Origin: Gambelia wislizenii
Taxonomy: Eukaryota; Chordata; Lepidosauria; Squamata; Crotaphytidae
Direction: 5' to 3'
NCBI GenBank assembly: GCA_030847615.1
Contig: JAUMIR010000004.1
Location: forward strand, 84,475,001-84,539,000
Length of the DNA: 64,000 bases
The stretch's first letter is position 1, and each line of letters starts with the position of its first letter. The translations under genes and the position numbers were made by a program. A model generated the notes under the pieces. That model had not been told where the DNA came from, did not search any database, and was given only the letters and a program-made list of their open reading frames with translations. Positions 1 through 11,600 of this stretch are shown one piece after another.

Positions 1-847
1 AACAAATTTAATTAACTTACACTTGAGGCCAAAGGTAGTATGTCCAAAAGCTGCCATGGCATAGACTAGCCATCTTCTTAAATTAATGTGGATTGGCCTC
101 CCTTCCCCTGCCCATCCCAAAGCAATCCAAGGCTGTACTGTTGTAGGTATTATGTTTGCACAATACTCTTTAATTAAAATTACTGGAGCAAATGTGGTGC
201 TCTGTTTTTAGCATTCAGCCCTACAATAAAGGCTTCATTTTTCCTTTCCCTAGGAAGAGAAAGTGAAAAATTTAATAAATTTGTCTAACTAGCCCCAGGA
301 GTAAATCTTTGGAACATAGACTAATTGAGATGTAGGTCAGTCAGAATATTGCATGTTCTGTTTTGAAGGGCAAACACTACATTGGGGACTATAAGATCTA
401 GCTTCCCCCCCCCCACCCTTTTAGATTGTGCGGTATAACTGAGAATGCTCATGTCCAGTCCAGTCATTTTACAGTTTTGTTTTCAAAATTCAGACCTTCA
501 ACATTTGGAAATACTTTGGTACCTGTTCTGCATGAGACTAAGTTCATTGAATATTGGGATGTGAGCATCGGAGGGGTAGGACTGGAGTAGGGTTGAGTTA
601 GGAAATTACTGTGCAATAGGACTTTTGCCTAGTCCACTTGACTTCTCAACTGACACCACATATACAACAAGTACTTCTACGCTGTTATCACAATTGTTCA
701 GCCTATACATTTGCTTTAAAATGATTTTTAGGATTTTTGTGCCAATTATAATTCTTTAAAGATTCATGCAATCTTAGTCTTTTCTGGAGTTTAGACACAC
801 ATGTGTGCACACACAGAGTCTTCTGTGCTCTTTCACTTACCTCTTGT
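1..847. other. Non-coding, probably AHCYL1 intron 1 or upstream
   Basis: AT-rich sequence with no recognisable exon, RNA gene or clear repeat boundary. It ends at the left inverted repeat of the DIRS-type element. Intronic status is inferred only from the missing first coding exon of AHCYL1. Confidence 0.5.
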
Positions 848-1022
848 ATCTTTTTCGTGGTCTCTGTGAATCACACAGCTGGGTTACTCCTGCGCCTGCG
901 CAGAGCTTCGAAACCTTCTAGAAACGCTAGGCAGAATGTGCTTTCATACATTTTTGGCGGTAACTCCACCCATCCTAACGGTCCCTTATAAGGGCTTCCC
1001 GCCTAAATCCCCACAGTTCCTT
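848..1022 (+). repeat. DIRS left inverted terminal repeat
   Basis: The inner part (941-1022, including TTTTTGGCGGTAACTC and CCCTTATAAGGGCTTCCCGC) is almost the exact reverse complement of 5769-5856. The outer part (848-892, containing TCTCTGTGAATCACACAGC) is complementary to the internal region at 5594-5628. The exact outer end is uncertain. Confidence 0.8.
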
Positions 1023-1402
1023 TCTTTCCGTCGCATTAGCAGCTAAAGGAACCTCTCTGCGCTAGGTGTTTTGTCTCTACTTGATCTGGTTTGACTTGGC
1101 TTTGGCTCTCCGATGACGGTTTTCGCTTTCTCCTACTGATTTGGTATTCGGCTTCTGATCATTCTGGTTCTGACTCTTTTTTTCTGGCCCTGACTACGAT
1201 TTTGTCTCACTCCTTTGGCTTTGGCGTTACCTCGGATCTCCCTATTGACCTCGGACTGGTTTGACTACGATTTCTCCTTGTGCGATTATTATTGTTGTTG
1301 TTGTTGATATTGAAATTGTCTGGCAAGGGAGCTTTTAAGTGATGTGTTATCTGCCAAGCAAAGCTCCCAAGTACGGATGGTCATTCCCGCTGTTTAATCT
1401 GT

Positions 1403-3577
1403 TTGGGAGAGGCTCACAATGTCAACGCATGCGTCCATTGTAAGGCGTTTACACCGCAGGCCCGGAAACATCGTCTCTCCCGCCTGAAGTCTTTCCTTTA
1501 TGAAAAGGCACTGCTCCCTGGTTCTGCTCCAGCTTTGACTTCTGTTTCGGCTCCTCCTTCCGAGCCTCGAGGCCGTGAGCGATCTTGGTCTCCTCCATCC
1601 TCTGGGCAAAAGCATCATCGGTCCTGGAGTCCATCTAGGCGCCGTTCCACCGCGTCTGATCCTGAAGCCCTGCATTCCTCACGTCGGCATGCATCGTTGG
1701 GTTCGACTCGTGACCGCTCGACACCGGTTCGAGAACCAGTCCCCTCGACATCAAAAGAGGCCCCTAGAGAGAAGGCCCTGTCCACCACCAAGACCCAACC
1801 TCCTGTTACCACTTCTTCATCCTCCCAGACGTTGAAGAAGAAGAAGAAGAAGCACCTCTCCAAACATGATGCTGGCAGAGCCAAAGACAAGGCAAAAAAG
1901 TCTAAGCCTCTAGAGCATGTCGTCCCGGAGGTCCCCCCTCGTCAAGCATTGGAGGCTGAAGACACATTTGTGCGCCCATTGCCGCTCACCACCGCTGGGG
2001 AATCCGAACCTTGACACTCGCGTACCCCGTCGGGTTCACTCGAGGTTGTGACAGTGGAGCTTCCTTCTGAAACGGATACTCCGAGGCCCCCTGTCTGCAT
2101 TGAGTCATCCCCGGCTCTGGTCATGTCACGGGCTCAACTGCTTGAAAGTCACTCTTCGGATGTTGACGTGGAGATTCTTGAGTCCGAAGAGATGCCTCTA
2201 GGCCAGGTTCCTCCCATCAGAGATGATGTCCCCTCTTACTCTGCATATGAACTGGCCCAATCCATTTGCAGTGCGGGTCTCTGGTCACTGTCGGGATCGC
2301 AGGTTTTCACCCCGAGGGGCGAGGCAATTGATACAGCACTCACGGGCCACTCGATTGCTCCATCTCCATTCCCTGCTATTTTGGATGTTGCGACTAAGAA
2401 GGATGCCATGATCCAGGTCTCCCCTCTTGAGCACCACCCTCTACCTCGTACCCCTCTGACCCCGCAGCCTCGTTCCCCCACTCCGTCATGGGCCCGTAGT
2501 CCCTCACCGGAAGGATCAACCTCATCCTCTGCTGCTTCTTGGGACCTCTATAGACCTTATATGCCTTCTCCAAGGACCGAGCTGCTTGATGATGAATCGA
2601 CCTCGCCAACTGACGACGTTCGTGCCTTTGGGGAACAGATGGTCCGAATGTCACATGCCCTCGACTTGAAATTAGAGGACCGGGCGACTGATCCTGTGGA
2701 TCCAATCTTCCAAAGAATCCAATCAAAGGCACCTCCATCGGCTACCATCCCACTGGTGCCTTCTCTGCTCAAACTGGCACAGGGGTCCTGGGAAAACCCA
2801 TCTTCCATCCAGTCGATGTCTAAGAAAATAGACCGACTGTACCGAATTGGGGGAGACCATGTAGATTGGCTCCGGAATCACCCGAGGCCGAACTCTGTGG
2901 TTGTCGAGATTGCCCAGAATAAAAAGCAATGCCGACCCCTATCTTCCCCACTGGACCCCGAGGGCAGAAAGATCAATATCATTGGGAAGAAGATATATTC
3001 AGCGGCTGGCCTGAGCTTCCGTGTGGCCAATTATTCCACCTGCATGGGAGCATACCAGCAGGTCTTATGGGAAAGGATGAGCCCCCTTTCACAAGACCTC
3101 CCAGAGGAACAGTGCAGGATGGCAGAAGCCATTCAGTCAGAGGCCCTGTCCCTTGCGGGACTCCAGATGAACTCGGCTCGGCATGTGGCGGACTGCGCAG
3201 CGAAAACCACCGCTGGTTCTGTAGCGCTCCGTCGACATGCATGGTTGCGCTCCTCGGGCCTTACACCGCAGGCATCGGCCACCATTGAAGATTTACCCTT
3301 TGACGAATCCGGCTTATTCAATGGGTCAACCGACGAAAAACTCGAGTTCACCCAGAAGATGAGGACCACTGCCAGGAAATATGTTATGGGCTCCACCTCC
3401 ACCTCCCAGTACCATCCTAGAAGCAGGTACTCCTGGCAAATCCCATCTTATGGCCAACAGTTCCGACGAGGGTACTCTGGTCAGGCATACCGTAGATCAC
3501 GGTTTGCTCCTTCTACCTCTCCGGCCTCATCGGTGAGGAGACAGGGCTCGGGTTCGAGATACCGCCAGCCATCCTGA
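1403..3577 (+). pseudogene. DIRS gag-like ORF, broken by one stop codon
   Basis: Two open stretches in the same frame (1403-2014 and 2048-3577) are separated by one TGA at 2012-2014, so this was one ORF of about 724 codons. The start has a CVHCKAF segment followed by Ser/Arg/Pro-rich and Lys-rich low-complexity sequence (KKKKKKHLSKHD). The C-terminal half is more ordered, with an Arg/Tyr/Ser-rich tail. This matches DIRS ORF1 products, thought to bind nucleic acid, although no domain could be tested here. It sits directly upstream of the RT region. It is not a host gene, because it lies between the element's inverted repeats. Confidence 0.75.
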
Positions 3578-3648
3578 CAGAGATCCAGGGATCAGGGCCA
3601 GAAGAAATTTTAAATCCCCCTTTTGATGCTTTTTCTGTTTCTCCTTAG

Positions 3649-4930
3649 ACACCTCTCTTCGGGGATCGGCTGTCCAACTTCCAAGACACCTGGTCTTCTA
3701 TAACGTCAGACCGCTGGGTAATTCAAATCATCTGGACAGGCTATTGGATAGAGTTCAACACTCTGCCTCCGACGGGACGGGTTCAATCAACACCGCCCTC
3801 CCCTCCCCTCCTTGAGGAAGTGCAGACCCTATTGCAGAAAGGGGCCATCGAACCTGTCAACCCCGACCTTCACCACCTCTGCTTCTTCTTGAGGTACTTT
3901 CTGGTTACCAAGAAGGACAGCGGTCTACGCCCGATTCTCAACCTCGACTCGATGTTGGTCACACTTTAGATGCGTTAGATTGCCTGGGACTTGTTGTCAA
4001 CACCGAGAAGTCCCAGCTCCAACCAGCTCAAGTGATCCAATTCATTGGGGCTCGGCTGGACTCTCTAACTGCAGCGGCATACCTACCTTAAGACCGCTTC
4101 AATACCCTTCGGTCCTTGATCCACACTTGTCATCGGTCCCGAAGACTCCCCGCTCACTCAGTCCAAGTGCTTCTTGGTCACATGGCAGCCACGACATATG
4201 TGACCCGACTCACCAGACTTCAATTCCGTCCGCTCCAACAATGGTTCTTGCAAGTTTTCGACCCTCTTCACAATCCTCTGAGCAAGTTGCTCACAATGCC
4301 ACGTGCAGTCCAAAGGTCCCTAGATTGGTGGCTGATACCAGACAACGTCCTGTCGGGCATGCCTGCCGTTCGACCTTCTTCAGCTGGACATTTTCTTGAC
4401 AACAGACGCTTCACTGCAAGGATGGGGAGCCTACCTCGGCTCTTACGAGACTTGGGGGTCTTGGAACACCGAGGAGCAAGCTCTCCATATCAACGTCCTG
4501 GAACTTCTCGGCGTCCAGAAAGCACTATGAGCCTTCGAGTCCCTGATAAGAGGCAGGACTGTGATGATAATGACAGACATCATATCTGTCATGTACTACC
4601 TAAACAAGCAAGGAGGTACGAGGTCCCCTCAACTTCTGCAGCTTATGCTGGACGTCTGGAATTGGTGTGTCCTCAGAAGGGTGTTCCTTCAATCCATCCA
4701 TCTTCCAGGGGAGGAGAACACTCTTGCCGACGGGCTCAGCCGTTCCAGTCTCTCCATCCACGAGTTGCGCCTACACAGATCGGTCTCCTTAGACCTATTT
4801 CGGACCTGGGGGTCCCCTCAAGTGGATCTCTTTGCGACCCCCGAGAACTCTCACTGTCCTCAGTTCTGTTCCAGGAGACGCGGTCCGGGTTCGAGGGGAG
4901 ATGCTTTCCTGTTCTGATGGTCAGGCCTGC
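3649..4930 (+). pseudogene. DIRS reverse transcriptase/RNase H, core deleted and frameshifted
   Basis: The N-terminal RT text includes WSSITSDRWVIQIIWTGY, LLQKGAIEPV and VTKKDSGLRPILNLDS. It then jumps at about 3955-3990 to the thumb/connection text LDCLGLVVNTEKSQLQPAQV and FIGARLDS. The catalytic palm with the [YF]xDD motif is therefore missing. RNase H follows in several frames (TDIISVMYYLNKQGGTRSPQ, then HLPGEENTLADGLSR near 4700-4740) and a VDLFATPENS segment near 4820. Without the palm it cannot make reverse transcriptase. The family assignment is firm; the frame-by-frame boundaries are approximate. Confidence 0.8.
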
Positions 4931-4959
4931 TACTCTGTCTGTTCCCTCCATTCCCCCTT

Positions 4960-5445
4960 CTGACAAAAGTGATCTCCAAGCTCCATCTGAATCAATCCAT
5001 CACTCTCCCTGCCCTGATGCAGGATCCGAAGGACAATTTTGGATGCATCCTTCATCTTATGGACGTTAGAAGAGCTCTAACCTTCTACATGCAGCGGACT
5101 GCGTCCCACAGAAAGTCACCCAAACTGTTTGTATCTTATGCTGATTCGAAACTTGGAGAGCCCATCTCCTCACAATGACTATCAAAGTGGGTGACGTCGA
5201 CCATTGCGCTCTGCTACAAACTGGCAAAGAAGCCCCTGCCTTCATGAATTCGAGGACACTGTACGAGAGCTGTCTCTACTTTGACAGCCTTTCTCTCTGG
5301 AGTGCCTCTAGAGGACATTTGCAGAGCTGCAACCTGGTCATCACCTTTGACTTTTATTTCTCACTATAGACTTGACTCGTTCTAGGAACAAGCCGGCCTT
5401 TGGGAAGACTGTTCTGTTATCGTCTATTCAATGAGTGAGTTTTCA
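4960..5445 (+). pseudogene. DIRS tyrosine recombinase, C-terminal fragment
   Basis: Translation across frames gives LMDVRRALTFYMQRT, LFVSYADSKLGEPIS, LSKWVTSTIALCYKLA, RGHCTRAVSTLTAFLSGV and PLEDICRAATWS. This is the C-terminal catalytic half of DIRS tyrosine recombinases, including the H-x-x-R-like GHCTR segment. The N-terminal part appears deleted between about 5005 and 5045. Stops and frameshifts make it non-functional. The intact protein would integrate circular element DNA. Confidence 0.75.
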
Positions 5446-5589
5446 TGTTGCCAGGTCACTATTGTTACATATGCTTTGATTAGTTTCCTTAAGAATGTAT
5501 TCTAAGTTTTCAATGTCAGGTTGTTATACATATGAGGTGTATTTAGGGTAGGATGTACCCACCTCCAAGACTGAAGCTTGCCAGTCTAC

Positions 5590-5690
5590 ACCCAGCTGTG
5601 TGATTCACAGAGACCACGAAGAAGATGGACAGGTTGCTTACCTGTAACCATAGATCTTCGAGTGGTCTTCTGTGAATTCACACAGACCCG
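5590..5690. repeat. DIRS internal complementary region
   Basis: Positions 5594-5628 are the reverse complement of the outer left repeat (848-892). Positions 5656-5685 carry a related motif in the opposite sense (TTCTGTGAATTCACACAGAC), so the segment can fold on itself around about 5630-5650. DIRS elements use such a region to align their two ends when the DNA circle forms. Confidence 0.65.
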
Positions 5691-5768
5691 CCCATCCTCC
5701 CCTCTATGTCCTGTTACATCATATACACATGCTTAATGTTCCTGATGCTGCAAATTGCGGCGTCATTC

Positions 5769-5856
5769 AAGGAACTGAGGGGATTTAGGCGGGAAGCCCT
5801 TATAAGGGACCGTTAGGATGGGCAGAGTTACCGCCAAAAATGTATCAAAGCACAAA
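5769..5856 (-). repeat. DIRS right inverted terminal repeat
   Basis: Near-exact reverse complement of 941-1022, with a few mismatches. It ends just before the 5S-derived SINE begins. Confidence 0.8.
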
Positions 5857-6083
5857 GTACAGACCTAAATCCATCTGATCTTGGAAGCTAAGCAGGGTCA
5901 GCTCTGATTAGTACTTGGATGGGAGACCACCAACAAATACCAGGTACTGTAGCCTATATTTCAGAGGAAGGAACTGGAAAAAACATGTCTGAGTATTCCT
6001 TATCTAAGAAAATCCTATGAAATTCTTGGGGTTGCCATAAATTGACAGGCGACTTGAAGGCACATACACAGACACACTTGGCA
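5857..6083 (+). mobile_element. 5S rRNA-headed SINE with Sauria/Bov-B-type tail
   Basis: Positions 5875-5955 closely resemble the 3' two-thirds of vertebrate 5S rRNA (GATCTTGGAAGCTAAGCAGG, then TACTTGGATGGGAGACCACC). This includes the internal promoter region, but the first 40 or so bases of 5S are missing or diverged. The body and tail (about 5956-6083, with AAATTCTTGGGGTTGCCATA and GGCGACTTGAAGGCACATAC) match the Bov-B-derived tail of Sauria SINEs and end in a CA-rich tract. The known family is 5S-Sauria SINE. It is a repeat, not a working 5S gene. Confidence 0.8.
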
Positions 6084-6117
6084 TATAGCTTATAGAACAG
6101 AACTTTGATGTAAAATG

Positions 6118-6134
6118 CCTGTTGTCTAGTTTTT
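6118..6134 (+). repeat. L1 target-site duplication, left copy
   Basis: CCTGTTGTCTAGTTTTT is identical, base for base, to 13544-13560. The two copies bracket the L1 insertion. Confidence 0.9.
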
Positions 6135-9100
6135 TTAATTATTTTTATTAATTTTATAATCATACATTATATTATCCAATCAATACTTAGTATAACGCAT
6201 AAAATTACTATAAACATCGCAATTTTTCTATTAATTCAAAAGTTAATAGAAAAATTAAGTTGAAAAGTTAATTTCAAAAGTTAACATAGATTCTTTACTA
6301 TAATTCTATTCAAAAATATTAATTCCCCTACCCCCCCACCTCAGTGCTCCCCTTCACCGGAGCCATTATCTCTTACCTAATCTTTCCAGAATCTCATTTC
6401 TTCTCATGGAGGTAATCTCCCATCTTTTGTCTGTAATACTTTTTTAACAAATACTTCCAAATTTTATCAAAATCACTTTCTTTCCAACTTCCTCTTCTTA
6501 CTTTAGTTCTACATGTTAACTTATCATTTATTGCCATCTTCCAAACTTCTTTATACCACTCCTCCACTTGTACATTTATTTGCATTTTCCAATGTCTTGC
6601 TATAATTAATCTTGCTGCCGTTAATAAATTTGTTATTAAATCCTTTTCTGCTTGGTTCCCATTCTCTCCATTATAAATTGACATCAATGCTATGCTCGGT
6701 TTCCTTTCTATATTTCTATTCAGAATATTCTCTATTTCTATAAAAACCATTTCCCAAAACTGCTGTACAAATTTACAATTCCACCACATATGCATATATG
6801 TACCTATTTCTTGACAACCTCTCCCAACAATATTTAGAGTTATTCTTACCTATATTGTGCAATCTTGCTGGTGTCAAATACCATCTCCATATTATTTTAT
6901 AATAATTTTCTTTTATCCGTATCGACATATTTTTAGATGTCTTGGTTTCCATATCTTATCCCATTCATGATCTCCAATTTTTTGTTTCAAATCTTCCTCC
7001 CATATTCTCCTTAAATATTCCCCTTGTGTCTTTTTTATCCTTATTTTTTATCAATATTTTATATAATTCACTTGTAATACCTTTCATACTTTCATTATCA
7101 TCCCTGTTTCCACCTTTTTCCACTAAATTTTCAAATTTTGTAAATTCCCTTGTTTCTTTATGATTCTTTTCCCAATTTTTAATCCATTGTTCTAACTGTA
7201 TACAATTAAACCATGAAATTTTCATTCCACATAATTTCTCTCTTATACTCCCTTTTTCATTCATCCATCCTATCCATACCTCTGTTTTATCTAGTCCTCT
7301 TTTCTTTAATTCCTTTCCCATTTTTTTCCTTCAAATTATTTGGGATTTTTTTCCCCATTATAACCGGTGTTAATACTGAATCAATAGGCAAAAATTCTCT
7401 CTTATATTTATACCATATTTCCCATATATTTTGCAGAAATGGGTTCTCAATTCCTTTAATTTCCTTTTTTGTAAAATTATCAAAAAATACGTTCCATATT
7501 CTCTTTTCTATTCTCCCTGTTTCTATCTCTAACCATTCTAAATCCCCCTGTCCTACAATTCCTTCTATAACATATCTCAATTGATTAGCTTCATAATATC
7601 CTTTCAGTTTGGGAAGACCAAGTCCTCCCTCCTTCTGTGATATATACCAAAATAATTTATTTAATCTTGTTCTTTTCCCTCCATTACAATATTTATTCAA
7701 CATATTTTGCCATTTTTTCACTTCTACTTCTGATATTTTTATTGGTAACATTCTAAACAAAAAATTTAGTTTAGGTAATATTTTCATTTTAACTAAAGCT
7801 ACTCTTCCAAACCATGATAGTTGAATATTTTTATATTCTTCCAACTTCTTTTCCATTTCTTTCCTTAGTACCATAATATTTTTCTCTTCTAGTTCTTTTA
7901 AATCATTTGTAATATTTATTCCTAAATACGTAATATTGCTTTTTAATCTTACTTCTAATTTTTTCTCTTTTACAAATATATTCTTCCTTAGTATAGTTAA
8001 ACAATATCATATCTGATTTGTTCCAATTAACCTGTAAGCCTATCATCTCCCCAAATACTTTTTAAATATTCTTTAATTTTTTCTATTCCGTTAATCAGTT
8101 CCTTAATTGTTAGCAATGTATCATCAGCACACAAGCTTATCTTATGTTTTGTTTCTACTCCAATTCCTTCTATACTATTATCATTTCTTATCACATTTGC
8201 TAGAATTTCTATTACCATTGCAAACAATATTGGAGAAAGTGGGCAACCTTGTCTTGTTCCTCTCGTTACTTTTATTTCTCTTGTTATTCCATCATTAACC
8301 ATCACTATAGCTGTGTTATGGGAATACAATTGATCTATTAATCCTCTAAACCTCTTCCCCATTCCAAATTCTTTCAATATTATTTTTAATGTTGGCCATT
8401 CCACACAGTCAAATGCTTTAAATATATCTAATGCTAATATCACTGCTTTTACTTTTGTTTTGCCAATTATATGTATTTTATTTAACACCCTTCCTATTAC
8501 ATTTGACATTTGTCTTCCTTTCACAAATCTACATTAGTCCTTTAAGATATATTTATACATACAACTATTCATTCTCTTTGCCATTATTACTGATAATAAC
8601 TTTGCATCTTGATTTATCAATGATATAGGCCTGTATGATCCAGGGTCCAACAAATCCTTATCTGGCTTTGGTATCAATATTATCAGTGATGGTTGCCATG
8701 ATGGAGGGACTTTGTCTCCCGTTATTATATTATTATATAATTCTAATAATTTAGGTATCAACTTTTTAAATACTTTATAATAATCTGGTCCTAACCCATC
8801 CATTCCTGGAGCTTTCCCACTTTTTAAATTGTTTATTGCTTCCTCTACTTCCATTTTCGTAATTGGCTTGTCTAATAAATCCCTATCTTTCTTTTCTATT
8901 TTAATCTTCCAATTTTCTCCTACATATTTTTCTGTTTGTTCCACTGATTTATTCCCTGACTGGTACAGGTCTTTATAAAACTCCTCAAAAATTGTTAGTT
9001 TTTCCTTCATTGTTCTACACATTTTGCCTGTTTTATCTCTAATCCCATTTATCATATTCTCCATTTTCTTCTTCTGTGTGGATCTAGACAACATTTTTGA

Positions 9101-10098
9101 ATTTTTATTACTAAATTCAAAATACTCCCTTCTTAAATAAATTAAATTTTCCTGTACTTCATCTACTTCCATTTTATCCAATTCCTCCCTGTTTGCTCGT
9201 AACTCAATATAAGTTTGTTTTTCCTTGTTTAATATATATTTATTTTCCAATAATTATATTTCCCTTTCTAATTTCCCTTTTCTTTCTTCTTGCCTTTTTT
9301 TAAGATAAAGGTTTCTTTTATGCATATCTCCCTTGTCACAGCTTTCATAGTATCCCACAAAATTCCTTTTGATACTTCTTTATCATTTAATTCCCATAAT
9401 TCTTGCCATTCATGCTTAATTTTTTCTACTATTTCTCTGTAATTTAAAATCTTTGTATTCAACCTCCACCTTTTCACCTGTTCATAATCTCTCTTCATTA
9501 TAATCTCCACATTGACCAAGACATGGTCTGTTACTTTTATATTTTGTATTTCTGAATTTATGATTTTATCAATCAAATTTTTTGATACAAAAATATAATC
9601 AATTCTTGAATAACTCTTATGTACCATTGAAAAGTATGTATATTTCCTTTCATCTCCCTTTACCAATCTCCACACATCTTTCAACCCCTTTCTTTTTATT
9701 ATCTTATTTAAATTTGTAATATTATCATATTTATCCCTTAATGAATAATTTGATTTATATTTTATTCTTTCTATTTGCATATTAAAATCTCCTGCTACAA
9801 CAATATTTTGTTCTTGCATATTCTCCATTTCTTCTCAGAAAATTCCTCTTGTTTTTCATTTGGAGCATATACATTCATTAGAACATATTTATGTTCTCCC
9901 ATTTCACCTTGCATCATAATATATCTACCATTTTCATCTTTTTTCACCTTTTAAATAACAAAATTACATTTTTTGCTATTAATATTGCTACCCCTCTAAC
10001 TTTTAAATTCCCATATGCTTTTTCATAAACTCTTACCCAATTCAATTTTTTAATTCATTTACTCCTTCCCTTTTTTGATGTATCTCTTGCAAAAATAT

Positions 10099-11600
10099 TA
10101 CCGTATATTCAGGCGTATAAGATGAGGTTTGAGCTCTGAAAAATAGGCTCCAAAATCAGGGCTTGTCTTATACGCCGGATATACTTTGCTTTCCACTGCC
10201 ATCTGAAACTCCTGCCTCTTTGCTCCCTTTGCAAATGGAGCAAAGAGGCAGGAGATCAGGCGGGGGGTGGTGAGGCAAAGTGCTTACGGTTCATTCGCCC
10301 CCCTGCCTTCTCCCCCTTTGGGGAGCAACTGAGGACAGGGGAAGGGGGCAAATGTTGCTGGAAAGCCCTTCCCCTTCCAGCCACCCTTCCACCCTCCCTG
10401 AAACTGCGATTTGGCTCCTGATCGTGGCTTCGGGGAAGGGGTGGGTGGCTGGGAAGCCCCCCCTTCCAGCCACACTTCCACCCTCCCAGAAGCCCCCTCG
10501 CTCCAGCCAACCCCCCTCCCCAAAGCCGCGATCCCACTTGAGATCGCAGCTTCGGGGAGGGGGTGGGTGGCTGTGAAGTGCCCTCCATCCAGCCACCCTT
10601 CCACCCTACCCGAAGCCCCTCCCTCCAGCCCCCCCCCCAGCCAGCTGGCCATCCCACATTCCCCAACCCATGAGGAGGCTGGTCAGCCTCCTCGTGTGTT
10701 GGGGAATTGAGGGAGGAGGGAGAACCCCCCCCAGCCAGCTGGCCATCCCACATTCCCCAACCCACAAGGAGGCTGGGCCGCCTCCTCGTGGGTTGGGGAA
10801 TTGAGGGAGGAGGGAGAACCCCCCCCAGCCGGCTGGCCATCCCACATTCCCCAACCCACAAGGAGGCTGGGTAGCCTCCTCATGGATTTGGGAATTGAGG
10901 GGGGAGGGAGACCCTCCCCAGCCAGCTGGCCATCCCACATTCCCCAACCCACGAGGAGGCTGGGCAGCCTCCTCGTGGGTTGTGGAATCGCGGGAGGAAG
11001 GTGAACCCCCCCCAGCCACCTGGCAATCCCGCATTCCCCAACCCACAAGGAGACTGGGCAGCCTCCTCGTGCGATGGGGAATTGAGGGTGGAGGGAGCCC
11101 TGAAGGAGGGATCGGGGCTGTGCAGCCAAACGGGGCTTTTTTGCTCCTTCTCCCCACCTTCCTTGAAGGTGGGGAGAGGGGGCGAATCTAGGGGTTTGCC
11201 GCGGCCACCCCCGCTTCCCCCGACTTGGTCCCTTTGGGAAGAGTAAAGACGGAGGGAGGGGGGCTGCTGAGGCAAAGTGGGCATTTTTGCCCCTTTCCTC
11301 CACCTTCGAGTCAAGTTTGACTGGAAGGTTGAAGAGAGGGGCGAATGTTGCAGCTGGCTGGCTGGGGGAGCCCTGCCAGCTGATCCTGTTTGCTTTCCCA
11401 ATTCACGAAGAGATCCTCCTGAGTTAGGAAACAAAAAGGATCAGCTGGCAAGGCTCCCCCAGCCAGCCAGCCAGCCAGCCAGCCAAATTGGGGTGGTGGT
11501 GGTCTTATATGGCGAATATATGCCTAAGCATAGATTTTTGGCTGGAAATTGGGGGGTGGTCTTATACGCCCAGTCGTCTTATACACCGGAATATATGGTA
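10099..11600. mobile_element. 1.5-kb non-autonomous TIR DNA transposon inside L1
   Basis: The termini are inverted: the left reads TACCGTATATTCAGGCGTAT and the right, reverse-complemented, TACCATATATTCCGGTGTAT. TAT sits directly outside both ends (10096-10098 and 11601-11603), fitting a 3-bp target duplication of the TWA type used by PIF/Harbinger elements. Removing it restores the L1 endonuclease reading. Subterminal copies of CTTATACGCC recur (about 10170, 11560), like transposase-binding repeats. The interior is GC-rich, codes for nothing recognisable and holds a 94-bp minisatellite. The superfamily is unproven, since no transposase is encoded. Confidence 0.75.
10640..11095. repeat. 94-bp minisatellite with hairpin units
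   Basis: The landmark GGCCATCCCACATTCCCCAA recurs at 10647, 10741, 10835, 10928 and, diverged, at 11022, so the period is 93-94 bp over about five units. Each unit contains an inverted repeat (CCCAACCCACGAGGAGGC facing GCCTCCTCGTGGGTTG). Long overlapping reading frames here are side effects of the repeat. Confidence 0.85.

Larger units (their letters stand above)
848..5856 (+). mobile_element. DIRS-type tyrosine-recombinase retrotransposon, degenerate
   Basis: About 5 kb with the layout of DIRS1-like elements: inverted terminal repeats, a gag-like ORF, RT/RNase H, tyrosine recombinase, then an internal complementary region. A stretch of about 80 bp at 941-1022 reappears inverted at 5769-5856. 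A second inverted match pairs 848-892 with 5594-5628. RNase H text such as TDIISVMYYLNKQGGTRSPQ and HLPGEENTLADGLSR is characteristic of DIRS. The recombinase end includes RAVSTLTAFLSGVPLEDICR. The gag ORF has one stop, the RT core is missing and the remainder is frameshifted, so the copy is dead. No target-site duplication was seen, as expected for recombinase-mediated insertion. Confidence 0.85.

Noticed and set aside
2048..3577. 509-residue ORF as a novel host protein
   Set aside because: In frame with the upstream gag-like ORF and enclosed by DIRS inverted repeats beside RT and recombinase remnants.
5875..5955. Functional 5S rRNA gene
   Set aside because: Only the 3' two-thirds of 5S, diverged and fused to a SINE tail.
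10640..11095. CRISPR array
   Set aside because: Whole units repeat without distinct spacers, in a vertebrate transposon.
10256..11434. Several 90-206 residue Pro/Gly/Trp-rich ORFs on both strands
   Set aside because: They follow the 94-bp repeat and GC-rich composition; open frames on both strands at once, no start context and no domain.
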